From assembly GCA_002337925.1 (NCBI GenBank), contig DDHB01000053.1, forward strand, positions 64,324 through 69,966: DNA of 5,643 nt, written 5' to 3'. The notes below the pieces were generated by a model. That model saw only the letters and a list, made by a program, of their open reading frames with translations. It ran no database searches and was not told where the DNA came from. Below, piece after piece: positions 1 to 5,640 of the stretch. Within the stretch, counting starts at the first letter, position 1. Every line of letters starts with the position of its first letter. Made by a program: the position numbers and the translations under genes. This DNA is from Sporomusaceae bacterium UBA1887 (GTDB lineage: Bacteria; Bacillota; Negativicutes; Sporomusales; DSM-15969).

Positions 1-389
1 GCTTTCTGAAAGTATTTTTCGCTGCTTAGTGGATAATTCATTTGCTGGTGATACGATGAATATACAACATTACCCTGTTTATCGACAATACTGATTGAAC
101 TAATTTCCGGATAATCGATTCCCAGTTTTTGAATACGTTCAAGCGTACCTGATTCAACACCCGTGGGCTGAACCGGATCGGCTGCAGCTAATAAAACACC
201 TTGTATTCTTGAAAAGTAGCTGTTAACCCGGTCAGAACCATGATGCAATATCGCTACATTCTTGTCCACACACTGTTGCTGCACACCCTCAAGCGTCATT
301 GATATTAACCCTATTGTACACAGTAAAAAAAGCAACAGAATACTTCCCAAACCCCATTGCCTTTCTCCATCTTTACTTTTTAATATCAC
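1..389 (-). CDS. Membrane-anchored Cache-domain sensor protein, N-terminal part (runs off the window)
   Basis: The frame is open from a GTG at 389 to the window edge, giving 129 codons with no stop; the nearest in-frame upstream stop is at 408-410. A charged N-terminus (residues 1-11) is followed by a hydrophobic helix at about 14-31 (LGSILLLFLLCTIGLIS), then an extracytoplasmic region. Around residues 90-125 the pattern PEISSISIVDKQGNVVYSS, then PLSSEKYFQKA, matches the usual Cache (PDC) sensor signature 'p.I.si.l.D..G.v..Ss ... d.s.r.YF..A'. Such domains sit outside the membrane and bind small ligands in chemotaxis receptors, histidine kinases and diguanylate cyclases. The output domain lies beyond the window, so the class cannot be told. 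I chose the GTG because GAGGCGGG lies about 7 nt upstream and because the ATG at 299 would cut off the membrane helix. A promoter (423-451) precedes it. The existence of the gene is well supported; the exact start and the output function are not. Confidence 0.78.
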   Translation of the reverse strand, partial: MILKSKDGERQWGLGSILLLFLLCTIGLISMTLEGVQQQCVDKNVAILHHGSDRVNSYFSRIQGVLLAAADPVQPTGVESGTLERIQKLGIDYPEISSISIVDKQGNVVYSSYHQQMNYPLSSEKYFQK

Positions 390-422
390 ACTTGCACCCG
401 CCTCAATTTACCTATATTTTCC

Positions 423-451
423 AATATACGAGTATTTGTATAATATTTCAA
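423..451 (-). promoter_or_regulatory. Sigma-A-type promoter for the Cache sensor gene
   Basis: On the minus strand TTGAAA (446-451, 5/6 match to the -35 consensus) is followed after exactly 17 nt by TATATT (423-428, 5/6 if read against TATAAT). An A/T-rich run lies directly upstream of the -35 and resembles an UP element. Predicted initiation near 415-416 gives a leader of about 26 nt before the GTG at 389. It sits just downstream of the ald terminator, as expected for an independent promoter. Confidence 0.65.
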
Positions 452-493
452 GTTAATTTTTTAAATATTTTAACCTTTTCACTAATTTAAGAC

Positions 494-530
494 AAAAAAA
501 AGAATCTGCCCATGTTTTATGCGCAGATTC
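494..530 (-). terminator. Intrinsic terminator of ald
   Basis: On the minus strand GAATCTGC (523-530) and GCAGATTC (502-509) form a perfect 8-bp stem. It is extended by CAT/ATG across one G-G mismatch around a 5-nt loop, and is followed at once by eight T (494-501). It starts 12 nt past the ald stop codon. The plus strand has no clean T run after the stem, so it works in the ald direction. Confidence 0.9.
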
Positions 531-542
531 GACATTATTTGA

Positions 543-1658
543 TTATACTAGCTGATCTAAAGGCGTATAAGCTATTTTAAGAGCATCTGCCACTGCCTTA
601 TATGTAAGTTTACCCTCAAGGACATTAACGCCTTTTGCCAGACCATCATTATCCTGAACAGCTTTCTTCCATCCCTTATTGGCAATTTGTAAAGCATATT
701 CCAAAGTAGCATTAGTCAGAGCAAAAGTAGAAGTACGGGCAACTGCACCAGGCATATTCGCCACGGCATAGTGTACCACTCCATATTTTGTGTAGGTAGG
801 ATCGCTATGCGTAGTTACCCGGTCAATTGTTTCTACCGATCCCCCCTGATCGATAGCAACGTCGACAATTACTGAGCCCGGCTCCATCGTTTTGACCATA
901 TCCTCAGTAACCAGTTTAGGTGCACGCGCACCTGGCAGAAGCACTGCTCCAACAAGCAAATCTGCTTTTTTAACCCATTGGGCAATATTATAACTATTTG
1001 ACATTACAGTCGTCACATGACCACTGAACAAATCATCCAATTGACGCAGCCTGTCAGCAGACAGATCAAGCATTGTGACTCTGGCTCCCAGTCCCAATGC
1101 CATTTTAGCTGCATTTGTACCAACAATCCCACCACCAACAATTACGACCTGTGCTGGCTCCACTCCAGGTACGCCACCCAGCAGTACACCTTTTCCGCCA
1201 AATGGTTTTTCTAAAAATTGCGCACCAACCTGTACAGACATGCGGCCTGCTACTTCACTCATGGGAGTCAAGAGTGGCAGAGAACGGTGTGCTCCTTCGA
1301 TTGTCTCGTAGGCTATGCCAATTACTTTCTTCTCTAGCAAGGCCTTTGTCAGCTCCGGCTCAGGCGCCAGATGAAGATAGGTAAAAAGAATTTGCCCTTC
1401 ATGGAAAAGCTCATATTCCGGAGCCAGTGGTTCCTTCACTTTCATGATCATTTCAGACGAATCAAAAAGCTGTTTTTTGTCACTAATAATTTGCGCACCA
1501 GCTTTGAGATAGCTTTCATCAGAAAACCCACTGCCCAAGCCTGCATTCTGTTCCACCAAAACAGTGTGTCCTGCCTGACGAAGCATTTCAGCACCGGCTG
1601 GTGTCAGAGCAACGCGATTCTCATTATTTTTGATTTCCTTTGCAACGCCGATAATCAT
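543..1658 (-). CDS. ald: Alanine dehydrogenase (NAD-dependent)
   Basis: This gene encodes a cytoplasmic enzyme that reversibly deaminates L-alanine to pyruvate and ammonium with NAD. At 371 residues it has the usual full length. It opens with MIIGVAKEIKNNENRVALTP, the family N-terminus, including Arg15 of the pyruvate site. Lys75 (MKVKEP) and His96 (YLHLAPE) are at the substrate-binding and catalytic positions. The Rossmann NAD-binding loop is GGGIVG (175-180), with Asp198 after the second strand, and Asp270 lies in VDVAIDQGG. The late motif KYGVVHYAVANMPGAVAR (291-308) is also typical. The start is fixed by AGGAGGGG (1665-1672), 6 nt before the ATG. The gene is flanked by terminators on both sides and is probably monocistronic. 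In Bacillus subtilis ald supports growth on alanine and normal sporulation; a similar role here is inference. No damage is visible. Confidence 0.97.
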   Translation of the reverse strand: MIIGVAKEIKNNENRVALTPAGAEMLRQAGHTVLVEQNAGLGSGFSDESYLKAGAQIISDKKQLFDSSEMIMKVKEPLAPEYELFHEGQILFTYLHLAPEPELTKALLEKKVIGIAYETIEGAHRSLPLLTPMSEVAGRMSVQVGAQFLEKPFGGKGVLLGGVPGVEPAQVVIVGGGIVGTNAAKMALGLGARVTMLDLSADRLRQLDDLFSGHVTTVMSNSYNIAQWVKKADLLVGAVLLPGARAPKLVTEDMVKTMEPGSVIVDVAIDQGGSVETIDRVTTHSDPTYTKYGVVHYAVANMPGAVARTSTFALTNATLEYALQIANKGWKKAVQDNDGLAKGVNVLEGKLTYKAVADALKIAYTPLDQLV

Positions 1659-1691
1659 ATAAAACCCCTCCTACCTATCATTGTATTTGTA

Positions 1692-1720
1692 CTTTTAATT
1701 GCCACTAAGCATTATTGCAA
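1692..1720 (-). promoter_or_regulatory. Weak candidate promoter for ald
   Basis: TTGCAA (1715-1720) and TAAAAG (1692-1697) are spaced 17 nt apart on the minus strand, each a 4/6 match to consensus, and would give a leader of about 25 nt. Alternatives in the same gap are TACAAT (1680-1685), which would leave almost no leader, and TATATC (1721-1726). ald must start between the operon terminator and its Shine-Dalgarno if it has its own transcript, but none of these choices is strong. Confidence 0.25.
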
Positions 1721-1730
1721 GATATATGCC

Positions 1731-1776
1731 AAAATAAAAACACAGCAACGTCGGCTTATACCAACCTTGCTGTGTT
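1731..1776 (-). terminator. Strong intrinsic terminator at the end of the fhs-to-spo0E-like operon
   Basis: On the minus strand AACACAGCAA (1767-1776) pairs perfectly with TTGCTGTGTT (1739-1748). The inner bases add five more pairs (one of them U-G) across a single G-G mismatch around a TATAAG loop, giving roughly 15 bp in all. The stem runs into TTTTTATTTT (1731-1740). It lies 62 nt past the stop of the spo0E-like gene and upstream of ald, separating the two transcripts. The plus strand side lacks a good T run. Confidence 0.9.
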
Positions 1777-1783
1777 AACTATT

Positions 1784-1821
1784 GTTTCCATAGCTGGAAT
1801 TTTTTTATTCCAAACGGAAAC
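1784..1821. repeat. Nested inverted repeat downstream of the spo0E-like gene
   Basis: GTTTCC (1784-1789) and GGAAAC (1816-1821) form an outer 6-bp inverted repeat. TGGAAT (1795-1800) and ATTCCA (1807-1812) form an inner one around six T on the plus strand. Because TTCC and GGAA recur, the arms could also pair as two small side-by-side hairpins. On the minus-strand transcript there is no T run directly after it, so it is not a classical terminator. It may help protect the mRNA 3' end or act with the terminator just beyond it. Confidence 0.5.
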
Positions 1822-1838
1822 TTAACATACCATTATCA

Positions 1839-2015
1839 CTATTTTAAGCTAAAACTCTCTTTATTTTTTTGGCATTCCACAATCAGCTTATCTAAGCGGG
1901 CACTTAAAAACATGACTGCAGGATGATTCAGATTGCCTTGCTTCTCTATCACTAAAGCATTTAACTGATTGCGCAGTAACTCAATTTCTTGCTCTTGTCT
2001 TGTTATATCACTCAT
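1839..2015 (-). CDS. Spo0E-like aspartyl-phosphate phosphatase (small sporulation regulator)
   Basis: This is a 58-aa protein. Spo0E-family proteins are short helical hairpins that remove phosphate from the response regulator Spo0A and so delay sporulation. The family pattern is clear: an N-terminal helix IELLRNQLNALV (11-22), a turn with KQGNLNHPAV (25-34), then the signature helix LSARLDKLIVECQK (37-50). This contains Ser38 and Asp42 of the S-x-x-L-D motif (SQELD in Spo0E). The charged tail NKESFSLK ends the protein. The ATG lies only 6 nt after the hypB stop and its AAGGAG (2026-2031) lies within the hypB 3' end, so it is probably co-transcribed and perhaps translationally coupled with hypB. 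Length and motif make the family call firm; its real target (Spo0A or another regulator) is inferred from the family. Confidence 0.88.
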   Translation of the reverse strand: MSDITRQEQEIELLRNQLNALVIEKQGNLNHPAVMFLSARLDKLIVECQKNKESFSLK

Positions 2016-2021
2016 TGACTC

Positions 2022-2684
2022 TTAACTCCTTGCCTGCTTATTGTGCACTTGTTCACGCAGCCAGTCAAACCAGGGTTGCAGTCCTTCACCTGTTCGGCAG
2101 GAGGCCTGGATAAGAGTCATGCGTGGGTTGATGCTGATTATATCGTCAATAGCTGCCTCCATATCAAAGGAGGTATAGGGTAATAAATCAACTTTATTTA
2201 AAACAGTTACACTCGCTTGTTTAAACATTAACGGGTATTTAAGCGGTTTATCTTCACCTTCAGTAATACTGAGAACAGTTGCTTTTGCATCTTCACCAAT
2301 ATTAAACTCCGCTGGGCAAACGAGGTTACCAACATTCTCAATAATAATCATGTCTAATTCATCTAAGTGCAGGCGATCCAGTACATTTTGTACCATAATG
2401 GCGTCCAGATGACAACCGCCGCCTGTATTGATTTGGATAACGGGTATCCCGTGACTATTAATCCGTTCGGCATCTTTTGAAGTAAACAAGTCACCTTCAA
2501 TGACTGCCAAGCGCAACTCACTCTTTAGTACGTCGATGGTTTTCTCCAATAAGGAGGTTTTACCCGAGCCCGGTGATCCCAGTAAATTAAGTACAAAAAT
2601 ACCCTTTTTGCTTAATCGGCAGTTTATGTCAGCTGCAATCCGGTCATTTTTATCAAGGATGTTAGCCATCACTTTGATTTCCAT
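2022..2684 (-). CDS. hypB: Hydrogenase nickel incorporation GTPase HypB
   Basis: HypB is a cytoplasmic SIMIBI-class GTPase that, with HypA, inserts nickel into the large subunit of [NiFe]-hydrogenase. The 220-aa protein shows the P-loop GSPGSGKT (36-43), the metal-site motif TGGGCHLDA (88-95, Cys91-His92), ENVGNLVCP (116-124, with Cys123), the guanine-specificity motif NKVD (163-166) and SCRTGEG near 195-201. It lacks the N-terminal CxxCGC motif and the His-rich nickel-storage stretch found in some HypB proteins, so only the G-domain metal site is present. The start at 2684 is supported by GGAGGT 6 nt upstream and by the 1-nt overlap with the hypA stop (TAATG). No other hyp gene or hydrogenase structural gene is in the window, so those must lie elsewhere. 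Confidence 0.97.
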   Translation of the reverse strand: MEIKVMANILDKNDRIAADINCRLSKKGIFVLNLLGSPGSGKTSLLEKTIDVLKSELRLAVIEGDLFTSKDAERINSHGIPVIQINTGGGCHLDAIMVQNVLDRLHLDELDMIIIENVGNLVCPAEFNIGEDAKATVLSITEGEDKPLKYPLMFKQASVTVLNKVDLLPYTSFDMEAAIDDIISINPRMTLIQASCRTGEGLQPWFDWLREQVHNKQARS

Positions 2685-3025
2685 TACTCAACCTCCAGAT
2701 GTTCCACTTGCAATTCCCGTCCTGATAAAGTTTTTACCGATCCCGATGAACAGGATGGGCAACAAAATCGATATCTTTCAACACCAAATTGCTGACCACA
2801 GGACTGACACTCGGCTGTTAACGGCACAAGTTCAATTTCTAATATCGCCGCTTCTGCCGGTGTCTCAGCTGCTAATGCTTCAAAGCAAAAAGTTAGAGCT
2901 TCCGGTTGCACTCCGGTCATTTCGCCTATCCGAAGTTTAATTCGAGTAATCGTTTCAGCACCATTCAGAGTTGCTTCTTGTACTGCGATGTCCAGAATCC
3001 CCTGGGCAATTGCCATCTCATGCAT
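2684..3025 (-). CDS. hypA: Hydrogenase maturation nickel metallochaperone HypA
   Basis: HypA is a small cytoplasmic protein that binds nickel at its N-terminus and hands it to hydrogenase together with HypB. The 113-residue length is usual. It begins MHEMAIAQGI, with the invariant His2 nickel ligand. It contains the zinc-site pairs C73-x-x-C76 and C89-P-S-C92, and ends with GRELQVEHLEVE, the typical C-terminus. The ribosome-binding site is odd: a G-run followed by AAGG (3028-3037) lies very close to the ATG. The stop of a possible 29-codon ORF overlaps the start by 8 nt, so coupling may assist initiation. The gene overlaps hypB by 1 nt at its 3' end. In some bacteria HypA and HypB also serve urease or other nickel enzymes; hydrogenase is the main expectation here. 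Confidence 0.96.
   Translation of the reverse strand: MHEMAIAQGILDIAVQEATLNGAETITRIKLRIGEMTGVQPEALTFCFEALAAETPAEAAILEIELVPLTAECQSCGQQFGVERYRFCCPSCSSGSVKTLSGRELQVEHLEVE
2691..2696 (-). promoter_or_regulatory. hypB ribosome binding site inside the hypA 3' end
   Basis: GGAGGT lies within the last codons of hypA (LEVE), 6 nt before the hypB ATG. It favours the ATG at 2684 over the in-frame ATG at 2669 and makes coupled translation of hypA and hypB likely. Confidence 0.75.
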
Positions 3026-3107
3026 GGCCTTCCCCCCGTAAATAATCAGCTGCTCTCACTGCCTGTTTAGCTGCTTCAGCCACCGGCTCTGACAAACCAA
3101 TCCCCAT
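3018..3107 (-). CDS. Possible 29-codon small ORF between folD and hypA, unknown function
   Basis: I do not recognise this ORF. It would encode a 29-aa Ala-rich helical peptide starting MGIGLSEPVAEAAKQAV and ending RGEGHA. It begins 18 nt after the folD stop and its TGA overlaps the hypA ATG by 8 nt. It is in the same frame as folD, with no other stop between, so the open frame after the folD stop is 35 codons and starts KLGCTAM. Codon choice looks like genuine coding sequence. No good Shine-Dalgarno precedes the ATG. It could be a leader peptide coupling translation into hypA, a remnant of the C-terminus of a lost gene, or chance. The LGCTAM...PVAE...AV pattern faintly recalls the C-terminal end of Asp/Glu/hydantoin racemases, but this is a weak impression. 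Confidence 0.3.
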   Translation of the reverse strand: MGIGLSEPVAEAAKQAVRAADYLRGEGHA

Positions 3108-3125
3108 AGCTGTGCAGCCTAACTT

Positions 3126-3959
3126 TTACTTATATCCCTGCAGCACTGCTTCCAACACCATCGTGGTAGTAACGGACCCTACACCCCCCGGCACAGGGGT
3201 AATGAAGCCGGCTATAGGCGCTACACTTTCAAATTCAACGTCGCCCACCATTTTTCCGTTAACTTCATTGATACCTACATCAATAACGACAGCTCCGGGT
3301 TTAATCATGTTCGCCTTCACTAAATTTGCTTTACCAACTGCAGCAATAACAATATCCCCTTGTGAGACTATTGCGGCCAAATCCTGCGTTTTAGAATGAC
3401 AGACCATAACTGTCGCATTCCGTGATAACAGCAGTTGAATAAGCGGCTTGCCCACAACGTTGCTGCGGCCGATAATGACGGCCCTGCGACCACTAAGTTC
3501 AATATGATAATGATCTAAAATAGCCATCACAGCACGCGGCGTACAAGGCGCAGCCAGGCTTTTTCCGGCTGTAACCAGACCAATGGTCAGCGGATTCAAG
3601 CCGTCAATATCCTTGTCTGGCTGAATATGTGCGGCAATTTGATCAGCATCTAGGTGAGCAGGCAGCGGCATCATCGGCAGGATACCCTGCACAGACGGAT
3701 CAGCACTCAGCTCACTAACCACGTGTATCAACTCTGCTTGAGTGACCTCAGCAGGCAGTTCCTTCACAACAACAGTAATTCCCATTGTTTCCGCTAATTT
3801 AGTCATCCGGTCAGTATAGATCCGGGAAGCGGCATCTCCTTCAACTAGTACAATTGCTAAGCAGGGCGTAATATTCTGTGCAGCTAATGCAGCAATTTTT
3901 GTTTGAATCCGCCCTTTTCGCTCCGCGGCCACCAGTTTGCCGTCTAATAGAACTGTCAT
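3126..3959 (-). CDS. folD: Methylenetetrahydrofolate dehydrogenase FolD, predicted to lack cyclohydrolase activity
   Basis: FolD normally interconverts methylene-, methenyl- and formyl-THF using NAD(P). The 277-aa protein has the family fold: an N-terminal catalytic domain with DKDIDG (115-120, conserved Asp119), then PCTPRAV (138-144). The Rossmann domain carries GRSNVVGKP (164-172), CHSKT (187-191), PGAVVIDVGI (221-230) and TPVPGGVG (254-261). Tyr48 is kept, but the Lys four residues later, which is catalytic for the cyclohydrolase step, is Met52 (IYTDRM). The usual Gln in GILVQLPLP is Met96 (GILPMMPLP). Both losses point to a dehydrogenase-only enzyme. The start at 3959 is chosen because GGAGGAG lies 4 nt upstream and the protein then begins at the family's usual N-terminus. 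An in-frame ATG 12 codons earlier would overlap fhs and has no family support. It follows fhs after 10 nt. The identity is firm; the loss of activity is inferred. Confidence 0.95.
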   Translation of the reverse strand: MTVLLDGKLVAAERKGRIQTKIAALAAQNITPCLAIVLVEGDAASRIYTDRMTKLAETMGITVVVKELPAEVTQAELIHVVSELSADPSVQGILPMMPLPAHLDADQIAAHIQPDKDIDGLNPLTIGLVTAGKSLAAPCTPRAVMAILDHYHIELSGRRAVIIGRSNVVGKPLIQLLLSRNATVMVCHSKTQDLAAIVSQGDIVIAAVGKANLVKANMIKPGAVVIDVGINEVNGKMVGDVEFESVAPIAGFITPVPGGVGSVTTTMVLEAVLQGYK

Positions 3960-3963
3960 GAAA

Positions 3964-3970
3964 CTCCTCC
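3964..3970 (-). promoter_or_regulatory. folD ribosome binding site touching the fhs stop codon
   Basis: TAGGAGGAG combines the fhs stop codon (3970-3972) with a strong Shine-Dalgarno whose spacing to the ATG at 3959 is normal. It decides the folD start and suggests that ribosomes finishing fhs can re-initiate on folD, keeping the two enzymes in step. Confidence 0.8.
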
Positions 3971-5640
3971 TAAAACAGGCCGGTAATACGCCCATTTTTA
4001 TCTACATCGATCTTCTCAGCTGCAGGAAACTTAGGCAGCCCAGGCATCGTCATAATATCACCAGTCAGCATGACAATAAATCCCGCACCTGCCGCAACCC
4101 GGGCCTGGCGTACGGTGACAACAAAATCACGCGGCCTGCCGAGCAGATTTGCATCATCAGAAAAAGAATACTGCGTCTTGGCCATACACACCGGCAAGTG
4201 GCTATAGCCCATTTTGTCGATTTCATTTATCGTTTTCTCTGCTTCTTTCGTAAAGGCAACCCCTGCTGCACCATAGATTTCTCTGGCAATAATACGCACT
4301 TTATCTGCCAAGGAGGCATCTAATGGGTAAATAGGCGCAAACTGCGCACTACCGCCATCTGCCAATTCGAGCACCACCCGGGCTAAGTCAAGTCCCCCTT
4401 GACCACCTTGGGCCCACACATTGGAAATCGACACCGGTACACCTGCCTTTTGGCAAATAGCTTCAACCGCTGCCAATTCTTCTGCCGTATCAGTAGGAAA
4501 AACATTTACTGCTACTACTGCCGGCACACCAAACTTAGTAATATTTTCAATATGCTTTTCCAGATTGGCTGCACCTTCAATTACAGCCTGCACATCGGGA
4601 ATTGTGAGCGCTGTTTTCGGTACACCGCCGTGCATTTTTAACGCCCGTACAGTAGCAACAATTACTGCCGCCTGGGGTTTAAGATTTGCATAACGGCACT
4701 TAATGTCAAAGAATTTTTCGGCTCCCAGATCAGCGCCAAAACCGGCTTCTGTCACAACATAATCACTCAGTTTTAGAGCTAGCTTTGTTGCCATAACACT
4801 ATTACAGCCATGAGCAATATTGGCAAAAGGACCACCATGAATAAAAGCCGGCACATGTTCCAGCGTCTGAACCAGATTGGGTTTGATTGCCTCTTTCAAT
4901 AAGGCCGCCATTGCACCCTGTGCTTTAAGCATGCTGACAGTGACTGGTTCATTATCATAGGTATAGGCAACGACAATACGGCCCAGACGATTTTTCAAAT
5001 CCTCCAGATCCCCGGCCAGACATAAAATGGCCATCACTTCAGAAGCAACCGTAATGTCATATCCATCCTCACGCGGTACACCGTGGGCTTTCCCGCCTAA
5101 GCCAATAATAATATTTCTCAGCGCCCGGTCATTCATATCCACGACCCGCCGCCACACAATCCGGCGCGGATCGATGCGTAAAGCATTGGATTGCTGAATA
5201 TGATTATCCAGCATGGCAGCCAGCAAATTATGAGCGCTGGATACGGCATGCATATCGCCGGTAAAATGCAAATTAATATCTTCCATAGGCACTACCTGAG
5301 CATAGCCGCCGCCTGCAGCTCCCCCTTTAACACCCATGCAAGGCCCCAGGGATGGTTCCCGTAATGCTACTGCCACCTTTTTGCCCAGTTTGGCAATCCC
5401 CTGAGCTAACCCTACTGTTGTGGTCGACTTTCCTTCACCAGCCGGAGTAGGAGTAATCGCCGTCACTAAAATGAGCTTTCCATCCTGATGATTTTCGAGT
5501 TTTTCATATAAATCAAGACTAATTTTTGCTTTGTATTTACCATATTGTTCAATATACTCAGATTCAATTCCCAGTTTTTCCGCTACCTGTTCTATCGGCA
5601 GCATTTTGGCTGCCTGGGCAATTTCAATATCACTAAGCAT
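3970..5640 (-). CDS. fhs: Formate-tetrahydrofolate ligase (formyl-THF synthetase)
   Basis: Fhs joins formate to tetrahydrofolate with ATP to give 10-formyl-THF. This is the entry of formate into the methyl branch of the Wood-Ljungdahl pathway, and also supplies purine and glycine metabolism. The 556 residues match the usual length and the protein is colinear with the family throughout. It shows YGKYKAKI (33-40), the ATP-binding loop TPTPAGEGKST (63-73), REPSLGP (94-100), GGAAGGGYAQVVPMEDINLH (106-125), HGGPFANIAHGCNS (268-281), TEAGFGADLGAEKF (297-310), AKTQYSFSDD (487-496), MTMPGLPKFPA (530-540) and the terminal RITGLF. The start MLSDIEIAQAAKM fits the family N-terminus, but only 3 nt lie upstream in the window. 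Its ribosome-binding site and any start a few codons earlier therefore cannot be seen. It heads the visible gene string, and its promoter is outside. Confidence 0.97.
   Translation of the reverse strand: MLSDIEIAQAAKMLPIEQVAEKLGIESEYIEQYGKYKAKISLDLYEKLENHQDGKLILVTAITPTPAGEGKSTTTVGLAQGIAKLGKKVAVALREPSLGPCMGVKGGAAGGGYAQVVPMEDINLHFTGDMHAVSSAHNLLAAMLDNHIQQSNALRIDPRRIVWRRVVDMNDRALRNIIIGLGGKAHGVPREDGYDITVASEVMAILCLAGDLEDLKNRLGRIVVAYTYDNEPVTVSMLKAQGAMAALLKEAIKPNLVQTLEHVPAFIHGGPFANIAHGCNSVMATKLALKLSDYVVTEAGFGADLGAEKFFDIKCRYANLKPQAAVIVATVRALKMHGGVPKTALTIPDVQAVIEGAANLEKHIENITKFGVPAVVAVNVFPTDTAEELAAVEAICQKAGVPVSISNVWAQGGQGGLDLARVVLELADGGSAQFAPIYPLDASLADKVRIIAREIYGAAGVAFTKEAEKTINEIDKMGYSHLPVCMAKTQYSFSDDANLLGRPRDFVVTVRQARVAAGAGFIVMLTGDIMTMPGLPKFPAAEKIDVDKNGRITGLF

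Noticed and set aside
262..490. Two short overlapping plus-strand open frames (64 and 63 codons)
   Set aside because: They are antisense to the Cache sensor gene and its promoter, are rich in residues expected from A/T-rich DNA, and show no ribosome-binding site worth noting.
1371..1778. 135-codon plus-strand open frame over the ald 5' end and upstream gap
   Set aside because: It is mostly antisense to ald, runs through the operon terminator, and has no family features.
1785..1807. Plus-strand terminator-like hairpin (TTCCA/TGGAA followed by seven T)
   Set aside because: The stem is only about 5 bp and no plus-strand gene lies upstream to need it; it is better seen as part of the nested inverted repeat.
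1659..1838. Riboswitch or regulatory RNA leader before ald
   Set aside because: The gap is short and filled by the preceding terminator and a nested repeat. No known riboswitch core is visible and no alternative terminator lies between a plausible start and the ald ribosome-binding site.
2500..2940. 146-codon plus-strand open frame across hypB and hypA
   Set aside because: It lies wholly antisense to two firmly identified genes, has no recognisable motif, and is explained as a shadow of their codon pattern.
3960..3995. Upstream ATG adding 12 residues to FolD
   Set aside because: The extension overlaps fhs and is unlike FolD N-termini, whereas the ATG at 3959 has a strong Shine-Dalgarno and gives the usual family start.
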